Shown: one piece after another, positions 25,419-33,296 of the stretch
Layout: every line of letters starts with the position of its first letter
Numbering within the stretch: position 1 is the first letter of the stretch
Assembly (NCBI GenBank): GCA_038319025.1
Contig: JBBQCW010000008.1
Span: forward strand, 1 to 64,000
From: JBBQCW01 sp038319025
GTDB taxonomy: Bacteria; Actinomycetota; Thermoleophilia; Solirubrobacterales; Solirubrobacteraceae
Reading direction: 5' to 3'
DNA length: 64,000 bases
Made by a program: the position numbers and the translations under genes
Notes under the pieces: model-generated
Seen by the model: the letters and a program-made list of their open reading frames with translations, nothing else
Told to the model about the DNA's origin: nothing
Databases searched by the model: none

Positions 25419-26885
25419 ATGGCCGCGGAACGCCGTCCGACGCATCCCGGACTGATCCTGCTGCTCGCCTGCGCGGCGCAGTTCATGGTGATCCTCGACG
25501 TCTCGGTCGTGAACGTCGCGCTGCCGTCGATTCGCACCGCACTGGGCTTCTCGGAAGCCAACCTGCAGTGGGTCGTCAGCGCCTACGCGGTGCCGTTCGC
25601 GGGCTTCCTGCTGCTCGGCGGCCGCTCCGGCGATCTGCTGGGCCGCAAGCGGATGTTCCTCGTCGGCGTCGCGCTCTTCTCGTTCGCCTCGCTGCTCGGC
25701 GCGCTCGCGAACACCGAAGGGCTGCTGATCGCCGCGCGGGCGCTGCAGGGCCTCGGCGGCGCCGTGGTGGCGCCGGCGACGCTGGCGATCATCACGACGA
25801 CCTTCAAGGAGGGGCCCGAGCGCAACCGCGCGCTCGGCGCATGGGGCTCCGTCGCGGCCGCCGGCGGGACGGCCGGGGCGCTCGTGGGCGGCCTGCTCAC
25901 CGGCCTGCTCAGCTGGCGCTGGATCTTCCTCGTCAACGTGCCGATCGGCCTGCTGCTGATCCCGGCCGCGTGGCGGTTCATCCCGGAGAGCCGCGGCTCG
26001 CTCGAGCACCGCAGCTTCGATGCCGCGGGCGCGTTCTCGATCACGCTCGGGCTGAGCGCGATCGTGTTCGGGATCGTCAACATCGAGCAGTACGGGGCGG
26101 GGTCGATCGAGGTCCTGGTCCCGTTCGTGGCCGGCGTGCTGCTCACGCTGCTGTTCGTCCTGATCGAGAGCCGCTGGGCGCGCGCGCCGCTCGTGCCGCT
26201 GTCGATCTTCGCCTCGCGGACGCTCACCGGCGCCAACGTGGTCGTGCTGCTGATGGGCAGCGCCATGTTCGCGCTGTGGTTCTTCATGTCGCTCTACATG
26301 CAGCAGGTGCTGGGCCTCACGCCGATCCGCGCGGGCCTCGCGTTCCTGCCGATGACGCTGACCCTCGCCGTCACAGCGACGCTCGCGCCGAAGCTCGTCG
26401 CGCGGTTCGGCGTGCGCAGCACGCTCGCGACGGGGCTCGCGCTGATCGGCGCGGGCTCGGCGCTGTTCACGCAGATCTCGGCGGACGGGACCTGGGCCGG
26501 TGACGTGCTGCTCGCGTCGCTGGTCGCCGCACTCGGGTTCGGGCTCTCGTTCGTGCCGGTGACGATCGCCGCGGTCGCCGGCGTTCCCGGACGGCGGGCC
26601 GGCCTCGCGTCGGGCCTGGTGAACACGTCGCGGCAACTCGGCGGCGCGCTCGGGCTGGCCGCGCTCACGACCTTTGCGGCATCGCGGACGTCGTCGTTCG
26701 TCCAGTCGCATCCGGGGGCGCCGGAGACCGGGGCCGCCGCGCTGACCCACGGCTACCAGGGGGCGTTCGCGCTCGCGGCGGGCCTCGCTTTCGCGGGCTC
26801 GGTCGCAGCGCTCGTGCTGCTGCGCGGGATACGCGCCCGCGCCCCCGTCGCCGCGGCGACCGCGGTTGCCGAGGCGGAGGCGTAG
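25419..26885 (+). CDS. MFS drug exporter, DHA2 (EmrB/QacA) family
   Basis: The 488-residue protein has 14 predicted helices. Motif C-like and DHA2 marks are LDVSVVNVALPSI in helix 1, the loop 2-3 motif GRSGDLLGRKRMF, and ARALQGLGGAVVAPATLAII in helix 4-5. These proteins use the proton gradient to export drugs or lipophilic metabolites. TAGCGT (25407-25412) ends 6 nt before ATG 25419, which favours this start over the in-frame GTG at 25413. No TetR or MarR repressor is beside it. Confidence 0.93.
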   Translation: MAAERRPTHPGLILLLACAAQFMVILDVSVVNVALPSIRTALGFSEANLQWVVSAYAVPFAGFLLLGGRSGDLLGRKRMFLVGVALFSFASLLGALANTEGLLIAARALQGLGGAVVAPATLAIITTTFKEGPERNRALGAWGSVAAAGGTAGALVGGLLTGLLSWRWIFLVNVPIGLLLIPAAWRFIPESRGSLEHRSFDAAGAFSITLGLSAIVFGIVNIEQYGAGSIEVLVPFVAGVLLTLLFVLIESRWARAPLVPLSIFASRTLTGANVVVLLMGSAMFALWFFMSLYMQQVLGLTPIRAGLAFLPMTLTLAVTATLAPKLVARFGVRSTLATGLALIGAGSALFTQISADGTWAGDVLLASLVAALGFGLSFVPVTIAAVAGVPGRRAGLASGLVNTSRQLGGALGLAALTTFAASRTSSFVQSHPGAPETGAAALTHGYQGAFALAAGLAFAGSVAALVLLRGIRARAPVAAATAVAEAEA

Positions 26886-26907
26886 AGCGCTCGCCTATGC
26901 TCGCGCG

Positions 26908-27729
26908 ATCGCCCGTCGGTACCGCACCCGTTGCAGCTGCACGACTCTGGCCGCGCTGCTCGTCGGTGCGGTCCTGCTGAGCCTCACCCCGCCCGCCTCG
27001 GCGATCGTCTCGGAGCAGAAGTTCACCGCCGCAGCGTCGTCGAACATCGCGGGCACGAAGGCCAGGCCAAAGCCGATCGCGCTGAAGGTCCGACTGTGGT
27101 TCGACGACATCGCTCCCGATCTCGACCGTCAGGTGCAGTTCGCGCTCGTGCGGGCCTCGGTCTACTTCCCCGCGGACGGCGTGACGAACAACAAGCTCTT
27201 CCCTGGTTGTGAGCCGGCGACGATCCTCGTCGACGACCGGCAGTGTCCCGCCGCCTCACGTGTGGGGACCGGCAGCGGACGCGGGATCGGCCTGGGCCTG
27301 GACGAGCAGATCACCGTCCGGATCTTCAACGCCCCGGCCGGCAAGGGGGTCACGCTGCTGATCGTCGGCGACAGCCCGCTGATCATCCGCGAGGTCGTCG
27401 AGGGAACGCTCACAACGCTGAACGGCGATCCACGCTACGGGTACAGGATCCAGTTCAGCGTGCCGCGCAATCTGCAGTCGCCGGCGCCCGGAGTGATCGC
27501 TGCGGTCAAGGACTTCCGCACGAGCATCCCGGTGCAGTACCTGCGTCGTGGCGGGCGCTACGTCAAACGGGGCGGCCAGCGGATCCCATACCTGGCGACT
27601 CGCGGGTGCTCGACCGGCGACTGGTACGTGAAGTTCGTCGGCGAGTACACGACCTCCTACGACGGCTCGATCGAGAGCACGCAGACCGTGGAGGCGACGC
27701 AGCCGTGCTGGAGGGCCGGTGAGCGCTGA
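26908..27729 (+). CDS. Secreted hypothetical protein, uncertain non-ATG start
   Basis: The frame runs from within the MFS 3' end to 27729. It encodes a signal peptide (CTTLAALLVGAVLLSLT ... PPASA) and a beta-rich body of about 230 residues (LKVRLWFDDIAPDLDRQVQF, VYFPADGVTNNK, PCW at the end) with several cysteines. No ATG, GTG or TTG lies at a good position; TTG 26866 is inside the MFS gene. A TATGCT -10 at 26896-26901 would make ATC 26908 (gap 6) the leaderless start, giving MARRYRTRCS as the signal n-region. I list this start tentatively. Family unknown to me apart from similar actinobacterial secreted hypotheticals. Confidence 0.6.
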   Translation: MARRYRTRCSCTTLAALLVGAVLLSLTPPASAIVSEQKFTAAASSNIAGTKARPKPIALKVRLWFDDIAPDLDRQVQFALVRASVYFPADGVTNNKLFPGCEPATILVDDRQCPAASRVGTGSGRGIGLGLDEQITVRIFNAPAGKGVTLLIVGDSPLIIREVVEGTLTTLNGDPRYGYRIQFSVPRNLQSPAPGVIAAVKDFRTSIPVQYLRRGGRYVKRGGQRIPYLATRGCSTGDWYVKFVGEYTTSYDGSIESTQTVEATQPCWRAGER

Positions 27730-28504
27730 GCGGCGCGTGCTGCCCTCGGACGCGGCGGGTGACGGCGCCGCCGTCGTGCTGCTGCACGCGGGCGTCGCGG
27801 ACCGGCGCATGTGGGCCGGCCAGCTGGCCGCGGTCGCAGCCGCCGGATACCGCGTCGTCGCAGTCGACCTCGCGGGCTTCGGTGACGCACCACTGGTCCC
27901 CGGCGAGCAGGCGCCGTGGACCGACGTGCTGCAGACGATGGACGCTCTGGGGATCGAGCGCGCGGCGCTCGTCGGCAACTCGTTCGGAGGCGCCGTGGCG
28001 CTGCGCGTCGCGGCCGTTGCGCCCGAACGCGTGTGGGCGCTCGCGCTGATCTCGGCGCCGCCGCCTGAACTCGACCCCTCACCGCGGCTGCGAGCCGCGT
28101 GGGACGCCGAGGAAGCGGCGCTTCAGCGCGGCGACCTCGATGCAGCCGCTGCGTCCGTCGTCGAGGCGTGGACACTGCCGGATGCGCCCGCGGCGCTCCG
28201 CGAGCAGGTCCGCAGGATGCAGCGACGCGCGTTCGAGCTGCAGACGAACGACGAGGACGCGACGGACGCGCCCGATCCGCTCGACGAGGATCCCGATGCG
28301 CTCGCGCGCCTGCGCATGCCGGTGCTCGTGGCGGCCGGCGAGCTCGACATGCCGGATTTCGTCGACGGCGCCGAGGTCTTGGCGCGGACGATTCCGGGTG
28401 CGCGCCACAGCGTCATCGCGGGTGCCGGGCACCTGGCGCCGCTCGAGACGCCCGAGGCATTTCGTGAGCTGCTGCTGCAGTTCCTGGTGGGCGCGTCGGG
28501 CTAG
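27719..28504 (+). CDS. Alpha/beta hydrolase
   Basis: The 261-residue protein has the alpha/beta-hydrolase fold with the oxyanion strand VVLLHAGVADRRMW, the nucleophile elbow GNSFGG (Ser), the acidic residue in VAAGELDMPDF and the catalytic His in AGAGHLAPLE. A helical lid occupies about 130-200. Substrate unknown. GTG 27719 overlaps the secreted protein by 11 nt, so the two are co-transcribed. The 3' end overlaps the convergent MarR gene by 4 nt. Confidence 0.9.
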   Translation: MSAERRVLPSDAAGDGAAVVLLHAGVADRRMWAGQLAAVAAAGYRVVAVDLAGFGDAPLVPGEQAPWTDVLQTMDALGIERAALVGNSFGGAVALRVAAVAPERVWALALISAPPPELDPSPRLRAAWDAEEAALQRGDLDAAAASVVEAWTLPDAPAALREQVRRMQRRAFELQTNDEDATDAPDPLDEDPDALARLRMPVLVAAGELDMPDFVDGAEVLARTIPGARHSVIAGAGHLAPLETPEAFRELLLQFLVGASG

Positions 28505-28998
28505 GGTGCCGGGGAATCGGGTGGAGCGTCGGCGTCCGCGCTGAGGTTGGTGAGCAGTGCTTCGAGTGTGTCTGCGGCCTGCTCGAAACGGCGCGGGCCG
28601 ATGCGCTCTGCGTAGTCGCGCTCGATGTCGCGGATGATCCGTTGGGCGGTGCGGATGGCGTCCCAGCCGGCGTCGGTGAGGCAGATGAGCTTGGCGCGAC
28701 CGTCGGTGGGGTCGGGGCGCCGTTCGACGACGCCGAGCGCCTCGAGATCGTTGACGATTTCACTGACGGCGGGGAGCGTCAGGCGAGCCTGGTCGGCGAG
28801 GTCGGTGAGGCGTGAGCCGTCGGCCTTGATGTAGGCGGTGACGTGCGTGTGCGAGATGCGCGCGTCGGTCAGGCCGGCGTCGACGAGTCGCGCGAAGAGC
28901 TCGGTCTGGAACAACCGGGTGAGGTGCACCAGCAGCTGCCCGATGTGGTGGCGCGAAGCGCTGGTGTCCGGGCTGGTGCGTGGAGGTGGCGCAGTCAT
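28501..28998 (-). CDS. MarR-family transcriptional regulator
   Basis: The 165-residue protein has the MarR winged helix: ISHTHVTAYIKADGSRLTDLAD, the recognition helix LTLPAVSEIVNDLEALG and the wing VVERRPDPTDGRAKLICLTDAG. N- and C-terminal helices would form the dimer. TACCTT on this strand (29006-29011) ends 7 nt before ATG 28998. The palindrome ACTTCGG-N3-CCGAAGT at 29012-29028 abuts this -10, so it very likely represses itself and the divergent cupin gene. Confidence 0.92.
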   Translation of the reverse strand: MTAPPPRTSPDTSASRHHIGQLLVHLTRLFQTELFARLVDAGLTDARISHTHVTAYIKADGSRLTDLADQARLTLPAVSEIVNDLEALGVVERRPDPTDGRAKLICLTDAGWDAIRTAQRIIRDIERDYAERIGPRRFEQAADTLEALLTNLSADADAPPDSPAP

Positions 28999-29011
28999 CC
29001 AGAACAAGGTA

Positions 29012-29028
29012 ACTTCGGTCGCCGAAGT
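29012..29028. promoter_or_regulatory. MarR operator, perfect palindrome
   Basis: ACTTCGG, 3-nt TCG, CCGAAGT: perfect 7-bp arms. It lies in the 53-bp space between the MarR gene and the cupin gene, next to the MarR -10 and just upstream of the cupin leader, fitting control of both by the MarR protein. Confidence 0.75.
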
Positions 29029-29051
29029 AAATCCACCGACGGAGGTTGCTG

Positions 29052-29570
29052 ATGCGTGAGATCGCCAACCCGCGAACCGGACAGAGGATGAGGTTCCTCC
29101 TGACCGCGGAAGATAGCGACGGCGAGCTGCTGAGAATCGAGACCGTCAACCCGCCGAGCGGGACCTTCGAGCCCACCCACGTCCATCCGCGGCAGGTCAC
29201 GAGCGCTGAGGTCGTGTCGGGGTCCTTGACGTTCGTTGTCGACGGCGAGCGGCGGCGGGTGTCGGCGGGCGAAAAGATCACGATCCCAGCCGGCGTCCCG
29301 CACGCCTTCTGCAACGACGATGACACCGACGCGGTCGCCATCCAGGAGGCCCGGCCGGCGCTGCGGCTCGCGGAGTTCTTCGAGACCTACTTCGGGCTCG
29401 CCGAGCGCGGGGAGCTCGACGAGCACGGGAACCCAAGGCTGTTGCGCGTCGCGGTGCTCGGCCCACGGTTCGCCGACGAGATCCGGATGGTGAGCCCGCC
29501 GTGGCCTGTACAGCGCGCACTCTTCATGCTGCTCGGACCCCTCGCACGGGCACGCGGCTACGACACCTGA
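29052..29570 (+). CDS. Cupin-domain protein
   Basis: The 172-residue protein has one double-stranded beta-helix with THVHPRQVTSAEVVSGSLTF (first metal motif, His-x-His and Glu) and AGVPHAFCNDDDTD (second motif His). A C-terminal extension of about 60 residues includes a hydrophobic stretch (WPVQRALFMLLGPLA). The metal site suggests a small-molecule enzyme or sensor under control of the divergent MarR. GGAGG 7 nt upstream marks ATG 29052. Confidence 0.85.
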   Translation: MREIANPRTGQRMRFLLTAEDSDGELLRIETVNPPSGTFEPTHVHPRQVTSAEVVSGSLTFVVDGERRRVSAGEKITIPAGVPHAFCNDDDTDAVAIQEARPALRLAEFFETYFGLAERGELDEHGNPRLLRVAVLGPRFADEIRMVSPPWPVQRALFMLLGPLARARGYDT

Positions 29571-29645
29571 CACGTAACGCGCGCCCAGCACGGCGGGGCG
29601 GGCGCGGCGGTCCCGGGACCTCCGTCGCTGGATAGGGTGCCGGGC

Positions 29646-30374
29646 ATGTCGTCGACACCGACCCCGCCGGCGACCACCGTCGCCGAGCTGCTCGCCGATC
29701 CGCCGCTGGTGCACGGGCCCGAGGGCGGAAATGACCTCATCACGCATGGTCTGCTACCGGTCGTGCTCGAGTACATCGAGTCGAACGTGGGGCCCGGCGA
29801 CCGCACGCTGGAGACCGGCTGCGGGCTCAGCACCATCCTCTTCGCCATGCGCGGCGCCGAGCACACGTGCATCGTGCCGAACCCGCCGGAGGTCGACCGC
29901 GTGCGCGGCTGGCTCGCCGACCACGGCGTCAGCGACGCGACGCTGACGTTCCACACCGCGACGTCCGAGCGCGTGCTGCCGATGCTCGACCTGGGTGAGT
30001 TGGACTTCGTGCTCATCGACGGTTCGCACTCCTTCCCGCAGGTCTTCATGGACTGGTTCTACGTGCAGGACGCGCTGAAGGTCGGCGGCGCCGTGATCGT
30101 CGACGACGTGCACGTGTGGACCGGCCGGGTGCTGCGCGACTTCCTGCAGGCCGAGCCCGAGTGGTCGCTGGAAAAGCGCTTCCAGGGCCGCACCGTCGCG
30201 ATCCGCAAGGTCGCGAAGACGAACCCGGACAAGATCTGGTTCGAGCAGCCGTACGTCGAGAAGAGGACGCGCGCCAAGGTGATGGGCCGCGCCCGCATGG
30301 CCGCCGCCTTGATCCGCGAGGGCGACACCGAGGAGCTCACCAAGCGCGTGAAGGCGACGCTCGGCCGCAAGTAA
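29646..30374 (+). CDS. SAM-dependent methyltransferase, class I
   Basis: The 242-residue protein shows motif I as RTLETGCGLSTILFAM and later LDFVLIDGSHSFPQVFMDW (post-II/III acidic region), the pattern of Methyltransf_24-type enzymes often linked to sugar or natural product modification. The C-terminal 60 residues are very basic (KRTRAKVMGRARM, KRVKATLGRK). TAGGGT (29633-29638) ends 7 nt before ATG 29646. Substrate unknown; no glycan cluster nearby. Confidence 0.82.
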   Translation: MSSTPTPPATTVAELLADPPLVHGPEGGNDLITHGLLPVVLEYIESNVGPGDRTLETGCGLSTILFAMRGAEHTCIVPNPPEVDRVRGWLADHGVSDATLTFHTATSERVLPMLDLGELDFVLIDGSHSFPQVFMDWFYVQDALKVGGAVIVDDVHVWTGRVLRDFLQAEPEWSLEKRFQGRTVAIRKVAKTNPDKIWFEQPYVEKRTRAKVMGRARMAAALIREGDTEELTKRVKATLGRK

Positions 30375-30444
30375 GGCGACGACCGGAATCGAACCGGTGT
30401 ACACGGCTTTGCAGGCCGCTGCGTAACCACTCCGCCACGTCGCC
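30374..30444 (-). tRNA. tRNA-Cys (GCA)
   Basis: On the minus strand GGCGACG pairs with CGTCGCC; the anticodon arm CGGCCTGCAAAGCCG carries GCA and the T arm is ACCGGTTCGATTCCGGT. The gene is 71 nt, CCA not encoded. It is convergent with and touches the methyltransferase stop codon. Confidence 0.95.
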
Positions 30445-30507
30445 GGGGAGGTGCCGGAGGGTAGCGGTCCAGCGCCCGAATGGGCGTCTTCGACGGTTCA
30501 TTGTTGC

Positions 30508-30533
30508 GTGACAGCCGTCACATATGCGATGCT
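30508..30533 (+). promoter_or_regulatory. Promoter with CRP/FNR-like site
   Basis: GTGA-N6-TCAC (30508-30521) matches the core of CRP-family sites. It overlaps a possible -35 (TTGCGT, 30504-30509) and precedes GATGCT (30528-30533), which ends 6 nt before GTG 30540. Overlap with the -35 would fit repression, or class II activation. Confidence 0.45.
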
Positions 30534-30539
30534 GACACC

Positions 30540-32174
30540 GTGTCACGTAACCGGAGTTCCCTTCTCCGCGCGATGAGCGGCGCCCTCGCGGCCTCCGCCA
30601 TCGCGCTCATCTGCACTGCCTCGGCGTCCGCCGCCAACGGTGCCTGGACGAACGAGAAGGGGATCCAGCACCTGCATTTCGAGACGGGCGCAATCGATAT
30701 CAAGCCCGGTCAGAACACGGTCGACAATGTGGTCATCCCTGCCCGGCTGAAGCCGGCTGAGGACGGATACCTCATTCGCATGAAGCCCGACCTGCAGTAC
30801 CTGAACGGCAAAGTGCCGCCCGTTGATGTAATCCACCTGCATCACGGCGTCTGGCTGAACGCCAGCGGCCGTTCGCCGGCGTCGCCGCTGGGCGGGATCG
30901 AGCCGATCTTCTTCGGCGGTGAGGAGAAGACGGTCTTCCACATTCCCAAGGGCTACGGCTACGCCTACAAGGCCAGCGACGTTTGGATCCTCAACCAGAT
31001 GATCCACAACAACACGCCGAACGCCACGAAGGTCAAGCTGGTGTGGGATCTGGACTTCATCCCAGCGACTACGCCGCTGGCCAAGACGGTCAAGGCCGTG
31101 ACGCCTCTCTGGATGGATGTGCGCCGTGGCTGGGCCTACCCCGTTTTCAACACGATCCGCAACACCGGCGGTCCGGACGGACAGTTCACTTTCCCGCAGG
31201 ACGAGAAGACCAGCCCGTACCGCGCCGGCGGTGCTCAGAACGAGTACACGATGCCGTGGAGCGGCACGATCGTCAGCGCGATCGGCCACCTGCATCCGGG
31301 TGGTCTGCGCGATGACATCGACCTGATCCGGGCCGGCGCAAAGCTGCCGACGTCAAAGGCGTGCCGCAAAGTGGGGCTGAACCCGGAGGGGACGAAGTCT
31401 GCTCGCCGCTGCGTCAAGGCCACCTCCGGTATGAGCTCTGACTCCACCCGCATCTTCCGTAGCCAGGCGCACTACTACGACAAGGCCGGCCCCGTTTCCT
31501 GGGACGTGTCGCTCACCGCCTCGCGCCCTGATTGGCGCGTGAAGATCAAGGCCGGGGACACGCTGCGCATCAGCACCACGTACGAGAACAAGATCTCCTC
31601 GTGGTACGAGAACATGGGCATCGTCCTGCTGTACGTGGCCAAGGACGACAACACCGGCGTCGACCCGTTCGCCAAGCCGGTCGACTGGCGCGGCGTGCTC
31701 ACGCACGGGCATCTGGGCGAGAACGACAATCACGGCGGACTCAAGTCCGGCCTGGTCGATCCGACGAAGGTGTCCTCGGGCCCCGTGGCCACGACCGTCA
31801 ACATCAAGAACTACCAGTTCCAGCCGGGTGACTTGGGCCTGCTGACCACCGGCGCAAAGGTTCCGACGGTGCCCCAGGGCAAGAGCCTGGAGTTCGTCAA
31901 CCAGGACAACGCCGCGTTCGAGTGGCACTCGATCACCACGTGCGCCAGCCCTTGCAACCGCTCGACGGGTATCTCCTACCCGCTGGCCAACGCCGGTCTG
32001 CCCAGCCTGCAGTTCGACTCCGGTCAGCTCGGGTTCGGCGACTCCAGCGGCTCGCCGGTAGTCAATCGGTTGACGTATGACACACCCCCGACGCTCCCGG
32101 TCGGTACGTATACGTACTTCTGCCGGGTCCACAACTTCATGCGGGGTTCCTTCCGCGTGATCAAGTCGATCTAG
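30540..32174 (+). CDS. Secreted multi-His copper protein with cupredoxin tail
   Basis: The 544-residue protein has a signal peptide (LRAMSGALAASAIALICTA, cleaved near ASAAN). The N-terminal 350 residues hold several His clusters (DVIHLHHGVWLN, IGHLHPGG, THGHLGENDNHGG) on a beta-sandwich background like that of type II copper monooxygenases of the PHM/DBH type. The C-terminal 130 residues resemble plastocyanin: EWHSITTCASPCN, then FCRVHNFMRGSFRV, giving the His...Cys-x2-His-x2-Met ligand set of a type 1 site. An oxidase or electron-transfer role outside the cell is inferred. It is followed by a GC-rich palindrome (32194-32217). Confidence 0.7.
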   Translation: MSRNRSSLLRAMSGALAASAIALICTASASAANGAWTNEKGIQHLHFETGAIDIKPGQNTVDNVVIPARLKPAEDGYLIRMKPDLQYLNGKVPPVDVIHLHHGVWLNASGRSPASPLGGIEPIFFGGEEKTVFHIPKGYGYAYKASDVWILNQMIHNNTPNATKVKLVWDLDFIPATTPLAKTVKAVTPLWMDVRRGWAYPVFNTIRNTGGPDGQFTFPQDEKTSPYRAGGAQNEYTMPWSGTIVSAIGHLHPGGLRDDIDLIRAGAKLPTSKACRKVGLNPEGTKSARRCVKATSGMSSDSTRIFRSQAHYYDKAGPVSWDVSLTASRPDWRVKIKAGDTLRISTTYENKISSWYENMGIVLLYVAKDDNTGVDPFAKPVDWRGVLTHGHLGENDNHGGLKSGLVDPTKVSSGPVATTVNIKNYQFQPGDLGLLTTGAKVPTVPQGKSLEFVNQDNAAFEWHSITTCASPCNRSTGISYPLANAGLPSLQFDSGQLGFGDSSGSPVVNRLTYDTPPTLPVGTYTYFCRVHNFMRGSFRVIKSI

Positions 32175-32193
32175 CGGCCGAGTAGGACCAACG

Positions 32194-32217
32194 ACCCCGC
32201 CGGGATCCCGGCGGGGT
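32194..32217 (+). terminator. Terminator-like palindrome
   Basis: ACCCCGCCGGGA and TCCCGGCGGGGT form a perfect 12-bp inverted repeat 20 nt after the copper-protein stop. A T-tract is missing, and TATGTT just beyond (32221-32226) is a likely -10 for the tRNA. Confidence 0.6.
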
Positions 32218-32238
32218 TGGTATGTTTCCGGCGTCCCA

Positions 32239-32311
32239 GGGCGATTAGCTCAGCTGGGAGAGCGCCGCCTCGACAAGGCGGAGGTCACTGGTTCGAGCCC
32301 AGTATCGCCCA
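32239..32311 (+). tRNA. tRNA-Val (GAC)
   Basis: Acceptor GGGCGAT pairs with ATCGCCC; D arm GCTCAGCTGGGAGAGC; anticodon arm CGCCTCGACAAGGCG with GAC; T arm ACTGGTTCGAGCCCAGT. 73 nt, CCA not encoded. A TATGTT hexamer at 32221-32226 is a plausible promoter. Confidence 0.96.
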
Positions 32312-32377
32312 CTTCCCACGCCAGCTCGGGGGCCGCCGTCACCCGGTCACCGCACCGTTGACCGGTCCGGCAACCGG

Positions 32378-33169
32378 CTACAGGTTGATGAACGCGTTCT
32401 GTCCGTGATGCGGGTCGCGTTTGACCACGGCGACGAGGTCTTGGAAGTCGTCGAAACCGCGCTCGGCGTGGTAGAGCAAGCAGATGTCAGGGTGGTTCTG
32501 CAGCTCGCCCGCCAGCCACGCCGGGGTGCATGCGGCCGTGCCGTAACCGGAGCCGTAGCCGCTGGAGCGCGGATGTCCGCGGTAGCCGAACCCGGTTGCC
32601 TCGAAGTCGGCGATGACCCCGTTGATGCGCCGGTTGTCCATGGCACGCCAGCGGTGCACGGCGTCGCGGCCATGCGTGGAGAAGACGAGAAGCCCCTCGG
32701 GGCTGAGCCGCTCGATCATCCAGTTCAGGAATGCGCGGGCGCGCTTCAGGGGCAGATGAGTGAGCAGCGACCCGCACCAGACCAGGTCGAACGTCTCGGT
32801 GATCGGGATGTCGCGTGGGTCGGCCTGGGACACGACGCCCGTCGCACCGAAGCGCTCCGCGCAGAAGCTGACGCCGTCGGTGAGGACGTCACACGCGGTC
32901 AGCTCCGCCTCCGGGAACGCCTTGGCCAACATGCGCAGCACGCGGCCGTAGCCGCAGGGCAGATCGAGAATCGACCCCAGGTGAGTGGTGCCGGCCATGA
33001 CCATCGCCGTGGCGATGCCGGCGATGGCGGAGTGGCCGACTTGGATGTAGAAGTCCAGATCGCCCTTGAACATGTCGTCGTCGGGATGACGGGTCAGGTC
33101 CACCTCGTCCTTGTAGGACGCCAGGCGACACGACACCAAAGCCATGGTGCGGGCAAGTTCAGTCTCCAT
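32378..33169 (-). CDS. SAM-dependent methyltransferase
   Basis: The 263-residue protein has LGSILDLPCGYGRVLRMLAKAF as motif I, ELTACDVLTDGVSF as motif II with the acidic ribose ligand, and FDLVWCGSLLTHLPL as motif IV. The C-terminal part (STHGRDAVHRW, GFGYRGHPRSSGYGSGYG) is unusual for class I methylases and may bind the substrate. TATGCT on this strand (33179-33184) ends 9 nt before ATG 33169, choosing this start. Substrate unknown. Confidence 0.85.
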   Translation of the reverse strand: METELARTMALVSCRLASYKDEVDLTRHPDDDMFKGDLDFYIQVGHSAIAGIATAMVMAGTTHLGSILDLPCGYGRVLRMLAKAFPEAELTACDVLTDGVSFCAERFGATGVVSQADPRDIPITETFDLVWCGSLLTHLPLKRARAFLNWMIERLSPEGLLVFSTHGRDAVHRWRAMDNRRINGVIADFEATGFGYRGHPRSSGYGSGYGTAACTPAWLAGELQNHPDICLLYHAERGFDDFQDLVAVVKRDPHHGQNAFINL

Positions 33170-33296
33170 GCGGCGAGCAGCATAGACGGCGCGGGCTGAG
33201 CGTCGCGAGCAGGGCTTTTGGTTTCGTGACCTTTTCCCCGAGGTGCGCTCTTCAGCGACGAACCACATCCGTTCGTCCACTCAGGAGGGCCTTTCG

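Noticed and set aside
24873..26750. 625-codon minus-strand frame
   Set aside because: Antisense to the SRPBCC and MFS genes, with RxRxE-rich low complexity and no recognisable domain.
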